DNA of 64,000 bases from Variovorax sp. J22P240 (GTDB lineage: Bacteria; Pseudomonadota; Gammaproteobacteria; Burkholderiales; Burkholderiaceae_C): positions 1 through 64,000 of the forward strand of contig NZ_JASZYR010000002.1 in NCBI RefSeq assembly GCF_030316855.1. Reading direction: 5' to 3'. This document shows positions 55,201 through 62,981 of this stretch, piece by piece. The notes below the pieces were generated by a model. That model was not told the origin of the DNA, did not search any database, and saw only the letters and a program-made list of their open reading frames with translations. Position numbers and translations under genes: made by a program. Position 1 is the first letter of the stretch, and each line of letters starts with the position of its first letter.

Positions 55201-58200
55201 ACGTTCCACGTGCATCGGCTGCAGGTAGCGGTCGATGCAGGGCATGAGCGCTTCGACGTCGTCGTCGGCTGCGGTCGCGAAGGTCACGCGGGCGGTGGCG
55301 CCCGGCTCGATCGACAGGCGCACGCGCAGGCACGCGATCGGGTCGAGGCCGTTGATCGGTGTGCTGTCCGCCGCCAGCGGCTGCGGATCGAGCGAAGGCG
55401 TGGCGAGCGTGCGATTGCGCCCGATGAAGGCGCGCCGATCCGTCATGCAGTCGATGGACAGCACCTGCGCGTCCACTGACGCGACGAAGTGCGCCGCTGC
55501 GACGATCGGGTCGCCATGCAGGCGCGGCTTGCGCGACATCAACAGCGCGCGCCAACCTGGCTCCCAGCGGCTGTCGACGAACAGGTTCGCGAAGGCCGGA
55601 TGCGCCTCGTCGGCCTTTGGGTTGGACAGCACCGGCTCGAAGTACGAGATGAGTTCCAGCGTGCGCGTTTCGGTGCCCGTGTTGTGCAGTGCGACGGTGC
55701 GCAGCTCGGTGTCGTCCTCGGGGCTGATGAGCACGGTGATGCGCGCCTGCAGTCCCGGTCCCGTCGCGTCGAACTGCACCTGGTCGGCGAGAAAGCGTGC
55801 CCCGTAGCGCCAATGTTCGCCGGGGGCGGGCAGGGCCGTCAGCGATGTGAGTGCGCGGCTGTTCGCGTCGCGGACGTAGAAGAAGGTGCCGTAGCCGTCG
55901 CGCAGCGGATCGTCCCGCCAGCGGCTCACGTTGAACGAGCGCCAGCGGCTCACGCCCGCACCGTTGGCGCGCAGTGCCACGGTGTAGCTGCCGTTCGAGA
56001 GGAGGTGCGTGGGCTGGAAGCCGGGCTCCATCGGGTCGACGACGCGGGGCTGGAAGATCGGTGGCGCTTCGCCCGTCGCCGGCTCGGGCGGCGTGCGCGG
56101 ATCGGCGCTGCCGATGATCTGGCGCGGCGTGCGCTCGTGCAACAGCGACGCATGCGCTTCGACCAGAGGTGCGCTGCCGAACCAGCGGCGCGGTGCGTCG
56201 CCGCGCACGGCATTGCACAGGGCCACCAGAGTCATGCCGTGGTGGTGCGCCATGACGTTGCGCACGACGGTGTAGGGTTGTCCGGCAGGCTGGCGCGAGA
56301 CGGTGTAATCGACCGCGTCGAAAAATCCGAACTCGCCGCGCGCGCCGAGCGATTCGAGCAGGCGCAGGTTCTCCACCGAATCGGCCGGCCGGAGCACCGC
56401 CGCCATCGCGGTGGCGTAGGGTGCGACCACGCGATCGGTAGGAGGCGTGCGGCGCAACGCGAGCCTCGGGACGCCGAAAGGCGAATATTGATAGGCGAGC
56501 GAATGGTCCTGCGCGAAGTAGGCGGATTCGGAAACTCCCCATGGCAGCCCGTGTGCCGAACCGAAGCTCTGCTGTTCGCCGATGGCGACGAGGTTCGCAA
56601 CCTGCAGCAAGCCGCCGTGCGGCTCGGCCATGACGAGCGCGGGCATCAGGTACTCGAACATCGAGCCCGACCAGGACTTGAGGCCGGGCTTCACCCCCAC
56701 GGAAAGGAAGGGGCGGCCCAGCGCCATCCAGTGGCGGCGCGGCACGTCGCCCTTGGCGATGGCCAGGAAGCTGAGCAGCCGCGACTCGGAGGCGAGCAGG
56801 TCGTAGTAGCTCGCGTCGAGCACGTTCTCTTCGATCCGCAGTCCGATGTGGAAGAGGTGGCGCTTGGTGTCGTACAGCCCGCGGAAATCCATGCCCGCGC
56901 ACAAGGTCTCGCAGCGCTGCGCCAGCGTCTCCATCTCTGCGGACTCGCCCTCCGCCGCAGCGAAAGCGCGACAAGCTTGCGCGACCGCGATCAGATGGCC
57001 CGCGAGGTTGCCGCTGTCGACGCTCGATACATAGGCTGGCGGCAGCATCCGCAGCGATCGCGTGTCGTACCAGTTGTAGAGATGGCCCTCGTGCTTGTCG
57101 AGGCGATCGACCGTGTCGAGCGTCGCGGCCAGCCGCGCGGCGAGCGCCCCCGTGTCGATCCAGCCGAACTCCCGTGCGCAGCAGCACGCCAGGAGGTACA
57201 TGCCGATGTTGGTCGGCGACGTGCGGTGCGCGACGGTGGGCTCGGGTTCGAACTGGAGGTTGTCGGGCGGAAGGTGGTTGTCCTCGGCACCGACGACGTG
57301 CTCGAAGAAGAGCCAGGTGTCGCGCGCCAGGATTTCGAGGTAGCTGCGCCGTTCGGCGGTCAGTTCGCCTTCGGTTGCTGCCGGCGTGCGACTGCTCCAC
57401 CACGCAGCGACCGGGGCGAGCGCCCACAGCCCGAAGAGCAGGGGCCCCATCCAGGGATGCGGGCTCCACATCGATGCCACGGCGAGCGCGAGGCACACGG
57501 TGCTGGTGAGTGCGCCACCCCGCACGAACGACTGCAACTCATAGCGCGCCTGCGCCTGGGCCTGGGCGGCCGTCGTCCATTCGAGCAGATGGCGACGGCT
57601 CACCGCCAATCGCCATGCAGCGCGGACCGACGCATCGAGCAGCAGGCGCGTCTGCGCCGCCAACTGCATGAATTGCCAGGCGGCGCTGGCCAGGGCGCGC
57701 AGCAGTTCGGTCCCTCCAACATCGAAGAAGTGCGGCAGCTCGATCGAGCGCCGCGTCGGCACCAGTCCGGCGAGGGCGCCCAGCAGAGGCCCGAGCGCGA
57801 GCGCCGAGGCGACCGCTGCCAGCGCCCAGGTCAACGGAAGCGAATCCGTGAAGATGACCCACACGAGCAGCGCGATCGATGCCGGCACCACCAGGGCCCG
57901 GCGCAGGTTGTCGCTCATCTTCCATAGACCGAGTGCATCGATGCCGAAGCGCCGAGCGCGCAGCATGAGCGGCAGGAGTTGCCAGTCACCGCGCGTCCAG
58001 CGATGCACGCGCGACGCAGCGACGCCGGCGTGGTGGGGATGGTCCTCGATCAGGACCAGGTCGCTCACCACCGCGCAGCGCGCGACCGTGCCTTCGAGCA
58101 GGTCGTGGCTGAGCACCGCGCCGTCGGGCATGCGCCGGTCCAACGTCGCGTGCACGGCTTGCACGTTGAGCAGGCCCTTGCCCGTGAACGACCCGGTGCC

Positions 58201-60390
58201 GAAGACGTCCTGGTAGAGGTCGGAGGCGCTGTTGCTGTAAGGGTCGAGCCCGCACTGGCCCGCGAACATCCAGTGGAACAGCGAGCGTTCCTCGTGCTCT
58301 GGAAAGGGTGTGACGATGCGCGGCTGGAAGATGCCGAAGCCCGCCACCACGCGCTGGCCTTCTTCGGCAATCTGCGGTGTGTTCAGCGGATGCGCGGCGA
58401 CCGCAACCAGGTCGCGCAGCGTGCCGGGCGGCAGGCCGGTGTCGCTGTCGAGCGTCATCACGTACGGGATGCGCGCGGCCAGTTGTAGTCCCTGCGCGGT
58501 CGGCATGAAGCCGCTCGCGTCGCCAACGGCCAGCAGGCGCAGCAGCATCTCGAGCTTGCCGCGCTTGCGCTCCCAGCCCATCCAGCGCTGTTCGGTGTCG
58601 GACCAGGTTCGCGGGCGGTGCAGCAGCGTGAAGCGCGGCGGCATGCCTGCGGGTGTGGGGTAGGTGTCGTTGAGCGCGGCGATGCGCCGCATCGCGTCGT
58701 CGAGCAGGGCTGCGTCGTCCGGCATCGAGGCTTGCGGGGCATCCGTCCAGTCGGTCAGCAGGGCGAACTGCGCATGATCCTCGCGGTTGGCGAGCCAATG
58801 CAAATGCAGACGGTGAGCGAGTTGGGCATTGGCCTCCAGCGAACTGAGCATCGACGGGACGACCACGAGCACGCGATGCGATTGCGGGATGCCCGCGGCG
58901 AAATCCAGCCGCGGCAGCGCGCGCACGCGAGTCGATTCGGCGACGATGCGGTGCACCAGCGCGATCACCGATTCGGAGAGCGGCCAGGCCAGCAGCACCA
59001 GCGCCACCACGGACGTCCAGGCGGCATCGGGCCAGCCGGCGCGGTTCAGGCCGTGGACTGAAGCGGCCAGCATCAGCGCCGTGCCGACGACGATCGTCAG
59101 CGCGTAGAGCGGCAGGCGCCAGCTGCGATGAGAAATACGTCGCAGCGAAAACGGCACCGCCCGGTCGCCGCCGGCGGGCGCCAGCGCGGCGATCAATGCC
59201 GGGCGGCCTTCGCCGAAGAGGTAGTAGCCGGCCGTCCGCTCAGCCAGCGACCAGCGCGCCTCTTCATCTTCCTGCGCCCGAGGGTCGTCGGTGGCTTCCA
59301 GCGCCAGGCGTACCACCACTTCCGCGACTTCGCGCTCCGGCTTTCGCAGGGCGCGCGCGACCTGCTCCATCGCGTGCGTGATCTGCTGACGCGTGAGTTC
59401 GCTCTCGCGGCCATAGCTGGGCAATTGCCGCAGCACCCGCAGCGAGCGGCTGACCGGCTCGATCAGGTCGGCCCACTCGACCTGCCCGATCATGCGCAGG
59501 GTGATGATGATGTTGCCGACCGTGAGGTTGGCGGCGGCCTGCGCCGTTTGTGCATCCGCGATCAGTGCGGGACCGTTCGGGCAGTGCTGCTCGGTCCATT
59601 TCACGAGCGCTGGTGCGTTATCGCCGTGCTCGACGGGTAAGCGTTGCCACAGCTGAGTGAGGTAGCTCTCCTGCATGCCGCGGCTTTGCAGCGCGCGGTA
59701 GAGCACATCGAGGTCCTGCATCGAAAGGCTCTCGGCCGCGTCCCATGCCGCGTGCGCGACTTCGCGCGCCACCTTGCTCTCGGCAATGCTCTCCGCGACG
59801 CGCCGCAGGTTCTCCAGCAGGACCACCCGCAGCGTGGTCGGCAAGGCCCACAGCTCGCCGAGCGTGAGCTCGTCGATGTCCTGGTAGGCGTTGAGGAACG
59901 CGGTAAACAGTTCCTTGTTCAGCACGCTGTCCGTGTGCGCCACGTAGGCCCAGGCGATTCCGTAGACCCGCGGCAGGCCGGCCAGCGGCGGTGCCGCCAG
60001 CTTGGGCAGCCGCGCGTAGTAGCTGCGTGGCACGCCCTCGCGGATCTGATGGAGTTGCGCCTCGACGAGATGGAAGTTGTCGAGCAGCCATTCGGCCGCC
60101 GGCGTCACGTAGCGGCCGCTCTGCGAGATCAACGCGATGTAGTCGAAGGCGCTGCGCAGCGATGCGAGGTTCTTGTCGACTCTCGGAAAAAAAGGTGTGG
60201 CATCGCCTCGCGCGTTGCCGCGCTGTACGACCTGCGCGCGTGCCAGGCTGTGGCCGTGCTGCTCGAAACGCTGGGCGCCGAACAGTTCGGCCCGGATCGG
60301 TGGCTCGACCGGTTGGTGCGGGCTCAGGAGCAGGTTGCGCGCGTACTGGCTCAGCGAATCGAGCCGGTCGACGACCGCCGCGGCGCTCAA
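52228..60390 (-). CDS. ndvB: Cyclic beta-1,2-glucan synthase (NdvB/ChvB type)
   Basis: The 2720-residue inner-membrane enzyme makes periplasmic cyclic glucan from UDP-glucose. Residues 1-380 are cytoplasmic and helical, membrane helices follow near 385-445, and the GT84 domain has TLDSDTG near 646 and HRWTRGDWQ near 800. More membrane helices follow (825-990). A glycoamylase-like region and two carbohydrate-binding domains (about 1450-2230) lead to a GH94 phosphorylase domain with GTGDWNDGMNRVG near 2408, which sets ring or chain length. The length is close to the approximately 2830 residues of rhizobial NdvB. The start is TTG 60390, which overlaps the stop of the 72-residue upstream gene (TTGA); no other start fits. 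Good codon bias runs throughout. Confidence 0.93.
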   Translation of the reverse strand: MSAAAVVDRLDSLSQYARNLLLSPHQPVEPPIRAELFGAQRFEQHGHSLARAQVVQRGNARGDATPFFPRVDKNLASLRSAFDYIALISQSGRYVTPAAEWLLDNFHLVEAQLHQIREGVPRSYYARLPKLAAPPLAGLPRVYGIAWAYVAHTDSVLNKELFTAFLNAYQDIDELTLGELWALPTTLRVVLLENLRRVAESIAESKVAREVAHAAWDAAESLSMQDLDVLYRALQSRGMQESYLTQLWQRLPVEHGDNAPALVKWTEQHCPNGPALIADAQTAQAAANLTVGNIIITLRMIGQVEWADLIEPVSRSLRVLRQLPSYGRESELTRQQITHAMEQVARALRKPEREVAEVVVRLALEATDDPRAQEDEEARWSLAERTAGYYLFGEGRPALIAALAPAGGDRAVPFSLRRISHRSWRLPLYALTIVVGTALMLAASVHGLNRAGWPDAAWTSVVALVLLAWPLSESVIALVHRIVAESTRVRALPRLDFAAGIPQSHRVLVVVPSMLSSLEANAQLAHRLHLHWLANREDHAQFALLTDWTDAPQASMPDDAALLDDAMRRIAALNDTYPTPAGMPPRFTLLHRPRTWSDTEQRWMGWERKRGKLEMLLRLLAVGDASGFMPTAQGLQLAARIPYVMTLDSDTGLPPGTLRDLVAVAAHPLNTPQIAEEGQRVVAGFGIFQPRIVTPFPEHEERSLFHWMFAGQCGLDPYSNSASDLYQDVFGTGSFTGKGLLNVQAVHATLDRRMPDGAVLSHDLLEGTVARCAVVSDLVLIEDHPHHAGVAASRVHRWTRGDWQLLPLMLRARRFGIDALGLWKMSDNLRRALVVPASIALLVWVIFTDSLPLTWALAAVASALALGPLLGALAGLVPTRRSIELPHFFDVGGTELLRALASAAWQFMQLAAQTRLLLDASVRAAWRLAVSRRHLLEWTTAAQAQAQARYELQSFVRGGALTSTVCLALAVASMWSPHPWMGPLLFGLWALAPVAAWWSSRTPAATEGELTAERRSYLEILARDTWLFFEHVVGAEDNHLPPDNLQFEPEPTVAHRTSPTNIGMYLLACCCAREFGWIDTGALAARLAATLDTVDRLDKHEGHLYNWYDTRSLRMLPPAYVSSVDSGNLAGHLIAVAQACRAFAAAEGESAEMETLAQRCETLCAGMDFRGLYDTKRHLFHIGLRIEENVLDASYYDLLASESRLLSFLAIAKGDVPRRHWMALGRPFLSVGVKPGLKSWSGSMFEYLMPALVMAEPHGGLLQVANLVAIGEQQSFGSAHGLPWGVSESAYFAQDHSLAYQYSPFGVPRLALRRTPPTDRVVAPYATAMAAVLRPADSVENLRLLESLGARGEFGFFDAVDYTVSRQPAGQPYTVVRNVMAHHHGMTLVALCNAVRGDAPRRWFGSAPLVEAHASLLHERTPRQIIGSADPRTPPEPATGEAPPIFQPRVVDPMEPGFQPTHLLSNGSYTVALRANGAGVSRWRSFNVSRWRDDPLRDGYGTFFYVRDANSRALTSLTALPAPGEHWRYGARFLADQVQFDATGPGLQARITVLISPEDDTELRTVALHNTGTETRTLELISYFEPVLSNPKADEAHPAFANLFVDSRWEPGWRALLMSRKPRLHGDPIVAAAHFVASVDAQVLSIDCMTDRRAFIGRNRTLATPSLDPQPLAADSTPINGLDPIACLRVRLSIEPGATARVTFATAADDDVEALMPCIDRYLQPMHVERATRMAATLAQVRLRDLSIDPAKNLALQDLTTILTYTTPRVMRDRGLIDLRQIWRFGISGDKPIVLVYIHSMEGKGLVDTLLRAQPWWGFGGVACDLVVLNSEPHSYLMPLQRDIEALRNRVAQQTQNSFPRNDAAGFYLLRDAEVAPSEKAALSSLARVVFTADGRSLESQVAALRESVGPTEDDARPRVPLSTLPPTAHINDALIAPQGGFDAESGEFRFEVDVNRRTVRPWVNVIANASFGFQVSESGTGFTWATNSRLHQVTPWSNDPVQDPAFEHYLLQDLDSRELFPLTPAGRGVVAARHRVRHGQGYSVFECLHRNVVLETTFFADRDERMKLVHVKIRNEGIGARRMRAVAMVEWQLGAARGERRTVHTWKPEGLAATFGQQRESSAGFGGSTGFLQLAGLNGATQWTCERSEFFAGRGTIELPETLGGRGGSGLDACAAIAGEFSLATGESASFTFMLGHADDPDAAMQLARRWQQRDVPEALAQARGFWDELLGRLQVRTPDPLFDAMVNRWLMYQTLVCRLWSKAGFYQAGGAFGFRDQLQDAMAFALTDPARLREQILVNAARQFPEGDVQHWWHAPGGAGVRTHFSDDLLWLPYAVSHYVEVTADRSVLDEVVPFVEGPEIPPGAEDAYYAPQVGSRNASIYEHSARTIDRSLATGAHDLPLMGTGDWNDGMNRVGHEGRGESVWLAWFLCSVVERFAPFALARGEHERARRWLTARQGWISALHAAGWDGTWFRRAFFDNGAPLGSSINEECRIDLIAQAWSLLSGASDEKHTAQALASMKQHLHDEPHGLMRLLHPPLARSTNNPGYIQAYPPGVRENGGQYSHAAVWALMAQALHGETEAAWQSFQGLSPAHRARHPERGPLYELEPYVMAGDVYGAAPYAGRGGWSWYTGSAAWMHRAAVETLLGLSVRGDQLSLTPRVPKDWPGFEIVVRLAGKKFTLQRGDLPEAAKPTHQIAVGEWIIWRVLPDRAVVRVK

Positions 60391-60605
60391 GCGACCGCGA
60401 ACAGTCCGATGGCGAGCACCACGGCCACGCAGGCCATCGTCACGATGCGGCCAGCGGCGACTGAACGCACCCGCTGCAGATGGCTCTGGACCGCAAACCA
60501 TCGCCCTTGTGCAGACGCGCAATGTCGCATGTGGGATGCCAGCGCATCGAAGTCGCCGCTGACGAAGTCGATTGGGGAACGGGCAAGCGATTGCGGGGTA
60601 GACAT
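60387..60605 (-). CDS. Small tail-anchored membrane protein coupled to ndvB
   Basis: The 72-residue protein has a polar, basic N-terminal part (MSTPQSLARSPIDFVSGDF, then SAQGRWFAVQSHLQRVRS) and one C-terminal membrane helix (IVTMACVAVVLAIGLFAVA) ending at the stop. ATG 60605 has AGAGGA 9 nt upstream. Its TGA overlaps the glucan synthase TTG start in TTGA, so the giant enzyme would be translated only by re-initiation after this protein. No named family recognised. It may be a regulator or assembly partner of the synthase. Confidence 0.72.
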   Translation of the reverse strand: MSTPQSLARSPIDFVSGDFDALASHMRHCASAQGRWFAVQSHLQRVRSVAAGRIVTMACVAVVLAIGLFAVA

Positions 60606-61018
60606 GGCGGAGATTCCTCTGAACGGCCCTTGAGCCGCCGCGCGATTGCGAGAGCTGTGAACGTAGGGGTCAGGGTACTCTTCATTGAATACCCTTCCTT
60701 TCTCCCGAGTCGGTTGTTGACGTAGGAGACGGCGCACATCACCGTTTTGTCTTCTTCATCGGCCGGGCGCGCGGTCTTTTGCGGCCGGTATAGTGGCGCA
60801 GCCTCGCGCGCAACCGTGCGCAGGCCAATAGAAGATTCAGGGAGTGTTCACATGGAAAACCGCTTGCGGTCAGGGCACGCGCACGCCCGACCAAACGATT
60901 TCATTCGTCTCGCCAAGAGCCGCTGCAACACCGGGGCACCGTGTTGCGAAGGTTGCTGGACTCGGCTTCTCCACTGCCCCACCGCTTCAGCTGGCGCTTG
61001 CCGGTGGAGGGGCGCGGC
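60606..61018. other. Intergenic region before the second effector island
   Basis: The 413 bp separate the divergent ndvB operon from the lipoprotein/effector pair. It should hold both promoters, though only a weak TATAGT at about 60788 was seen. At 60836-60854 it has a CAGGGAGTGTTCACATG start site that resembles the CAGGGAG leaders before both DUF2235 genes. That ATG opens a doubtful 56-codon frame (60852-61022) rich in Cys, which overlaps the lipoprotein start in ATGA and may be only a relic. Confidence 0.45.
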
Positions 61019-61537
61019 ATGAACCGTTTCACCCTCACTCCTTTGATGCGCCGGTTCTTCACGGCGATATGTGTGGCCATGCTGACGACCCTGGCTGCCT
61101 GTGCGATGGGGCCGAAGCAGGCCTTTCACGGTTTTTCCTTTGATGGGAAATCCGACAGATGGGCCACCCAAGTTGATTTGCTGGAGTACAGCTACGGCGA
61201 TCAGTATCGAATGGTGAGAGACAAAGTTCAGCCACCGAAGGAAAGACTCGGGCCGCAGTCCAGTGTCTTTGGCGCCATGCCTATTGGCGAATTTTTATTC
61301 GTGAAATGGCGCATCAAGGCCACAGGCGAAGTTATTGAGGATCGGGTCGATTTGCGCAACCTTTTGCCGTCCGACATGGAGAAATATAAAGTGACTTTTG
61401 TGATTGATGGCAAGCAGCTTCATGTGTTCTTGGTGACGCCGAAGGCCAAGCACGAATACGACCCTCCAATTCTGAAAACAACGGAGTCAAGGTACCTCGT
61501 AACTCGCGAAATCTACCCCGTCAATACGCATAAATAA
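61019..61537 (+). CDS. Lipoprotein, probable immunity protein of the second effector
   Basis: The 172-residue product has a lipoprotein signal (RRFFTAICVAMLTTLAAC, lipobox LAAC). The mature part reads FHGFSFDGKSDRWATQVDLL, EYSYGDQYRMVRDKV, LFVKWRIKATGEVIEDRVDL and ends in ILKTTESRYLVTREIYP. I recall this lipoprotein family beside DUF2235 genes in other proteobacteria. ATG 61019 follows GGAGG. The codon composition is less GC-rich than the flanking chromosome, as in the first island. It is not obviously similar to the lipoprotein at 30.5 kb, as expected for immunity proteins specific to different toxins. The effector follows 22 bp downstream. Confidence 0.8.
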   Translation: MNRFTLTPLMRRFFTAICVAMLTTLAACAMGPKQAFHGFSFDGKSDRWATQVDLLEYSYGDQYRMVRDKVQPPKERLGPQSSVFGAMPIGEFLFVKWRIKATGEVIEDRVDLRNLLPSDMEKYKVTFVIDGKQLHVFLVTPKAKHEYDPPILKTTESRYLVTREIYPVNTHK

Positions 61538-61559
61538 CAAGTCATCAGGGAGCGTGAAA

Positions 61560-62981
61560 ATGGGAGCCTCAATTGCAGGATACTTGTCGCCCGCCGAAGT
61601 CGCAGAATTGGAAGCAGCGAGAGCCCGTCTTTTAACGGCCGATTCCGGCGTTCCGGCCCGCAGGTTCGTTTACCTCGCGGCCTTTGATGGCACCGGCAAT
61701 GACCGGAACAACATACCGTTGTCCGGCCATCCTTTTCAGACCAATGTGGCCAATCTTTACGACCAAGCGAAGGCGAGCGAAAGCGATGGTTTCAGGGTTG
61801 GCTACTTCCCTGGCGTCGGCACTGGCGGTAGTCATGGCCACCGGATCAATGCGGGGGTTTTACCCACGCCAACTGTTCATCAGGCGGCCGAAGCCGCGCT
61901 GCAGGAATTGACGAGACAAGCCCGTGACTATTTGAGAGACACCACTGCGGCGACTTCCTCCGACCTTTCCGTCTCCACCGTGGGGTTCAGTCGAGGCACC
62001 GCCACTCAAGTGGTGTTTGCTCAACTCCTGCACGAGCGCGGCCTCGTCTTGCCCGATGGCACCGTCGTCGCCCCGCCGGGCTCCGTCCCCATCGCCAGCA
62101 TGGTCCTGATCGACCCCGTGCATACATTCATCCAGGGAGACATGTCATTGCCCCCCAATGTGTTGGGCAACGTCATGGTGTTCGGCGCCAAGGACGAATT
62201 GCGCGGTGAATTCAAGCTTGCCGATTACAGGGCCGATCCGCGCGTCAGGTTCACCGAAATCGCCGGCAACCACTCGGGCATCGGCGGCGGCTACGACCTG
62301 CATGGCACAGCGGCCGTGGTCCTTGAAGCCAGCACTGCGTATTTTCATAACAGCGGCGTCGCCCTGGGCGATGTCCCGCCTGAACGCCGTTTCGATCCCA
62401 GCCGGCCCATTGCACGGTACACCGAGGTCTATCAGATTGCGCGCAACGGCGATGTTCTGGTCGACGGACAGAGCCGTCCTGTGCCCGAGTGGAGCGTCCT
62501 TCGATCGCGCGGCATCACGCCCGTCGGGTCGTCCGGCCCCGCACACCCCAAGGCGGAGCAAGTCGGCCTCGACAATTCCGCACACCCGGACCATGCGCTC
62601 TATTTGCGAACCCGCACCCTGGTGCATGAGATGGATCGAGCGCATGGCCGTGCACCCGACGAGCGCAGCGACAACCTGGCTGCCGCGTTGGTAGTCGCCG
62701 CACGCAACCATGGAATGAGCCGCATCGACCATCTGTCGCCCAGCACCGACGCCGCCTCCAAGATCTTCGCGGTGCGAGGCGATCTGAAATCGTTGTTCAA
62801 GCAGATCGCCAGCGTGCCGACGATGGAGTCGCTCCACACGCCGATGGCGCAAAGCGCGGCGCAATGGCCGCAGGCGATGCAGCAGTTCCAGCATCACGCA
62901 CACGATCGAGAGCGGGCTCAGGCCCTTGATCAGCGAAACGCGCAGCAGCAGGCCGGCCCGGTCATGAGCATGCAGCGCTAG
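61560..62981 (+). CDS. DUF2235 lipase-type effector with XVIPCD-like secretion domain
   Basis: The 473-residue protein has no signal. Residues 35-265 are the DUF2235 hydrolase: FDGTGN at 42-47, GFSRG (Ser144), LIDPVHTF (Asp185) and GNHSGIG (His238). Residues about 337-445 match the XVIPCD pattern of Xanthomonas-type T4SS effectors: AHPDHALY at 341-348, LVHEMDRAHGRAPDERSDNL, AARNHGMSRIDHL and IFAVRGDL. A Gln-rich tail follows (452-464). XVIPCD is read by the VirD4 coupling protein, so this is predicted to be injected into rival bacteria as a lipase. ATG 61560 is 7 nt after AGGGAG. No secretion genes lie in the window, so the matching T4SS must be elsewhere if present. Confidence 0.85.
   Translation: MGASIAGYLSPAEVAELEAARARLLTADSGVPARRFVYLAAFDGTGNDRNNIPLSGHPFQTNVANLYDQAKASESDGFRVGYFPGVGTGGSHGHRINAGVLPTPTVHQAAEAALQELTRQARDYLRDTTAATSSDLSVSTVGFSRGTATQVVFAQLLHERGLVLPDGTVVAPPGSVPIASMVLIDPVHTFIQGDMSLPPNVLGNVMVFGAKDELRGEFKLADYRADPRVRFTEIAGNHSGIGGGYDLHGTAAVVLEASTAYFHNSGVALGDVPPERRFDPSRPIARYTEVYQIARNGDVLVDGQSRPVPEWSVLRSRGITPVGSSGPAHPKAEQVGLDNSAHPDHALYLRTRTLVHEMDRAHGRAPDERSDNLAAALVVAARNHGMSRIDHLSPSTDAASKIFAVRGDLKSLFKQIASVPTMESLHTPMAQSAAQWPQAMQQFQHHAHDRERAQALDQRNAQQQAGPVMSMQR

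Noticed and set aside
52885..57927. Two plus-strand frames of more than 800 codons inside the glucan synthase gene
   Set aside because: Antisense shadows of strong GC codon bias; no ribosome sites and no recognisable products.
60852..61022. A 56-codon Cys-rich frame overlapping the second lipoprotein start in ATGA
   Set aside because: The ribosome site is good, but the composition looks random and no family is recognised. It is kept only as a possible relic in the intergenic note.
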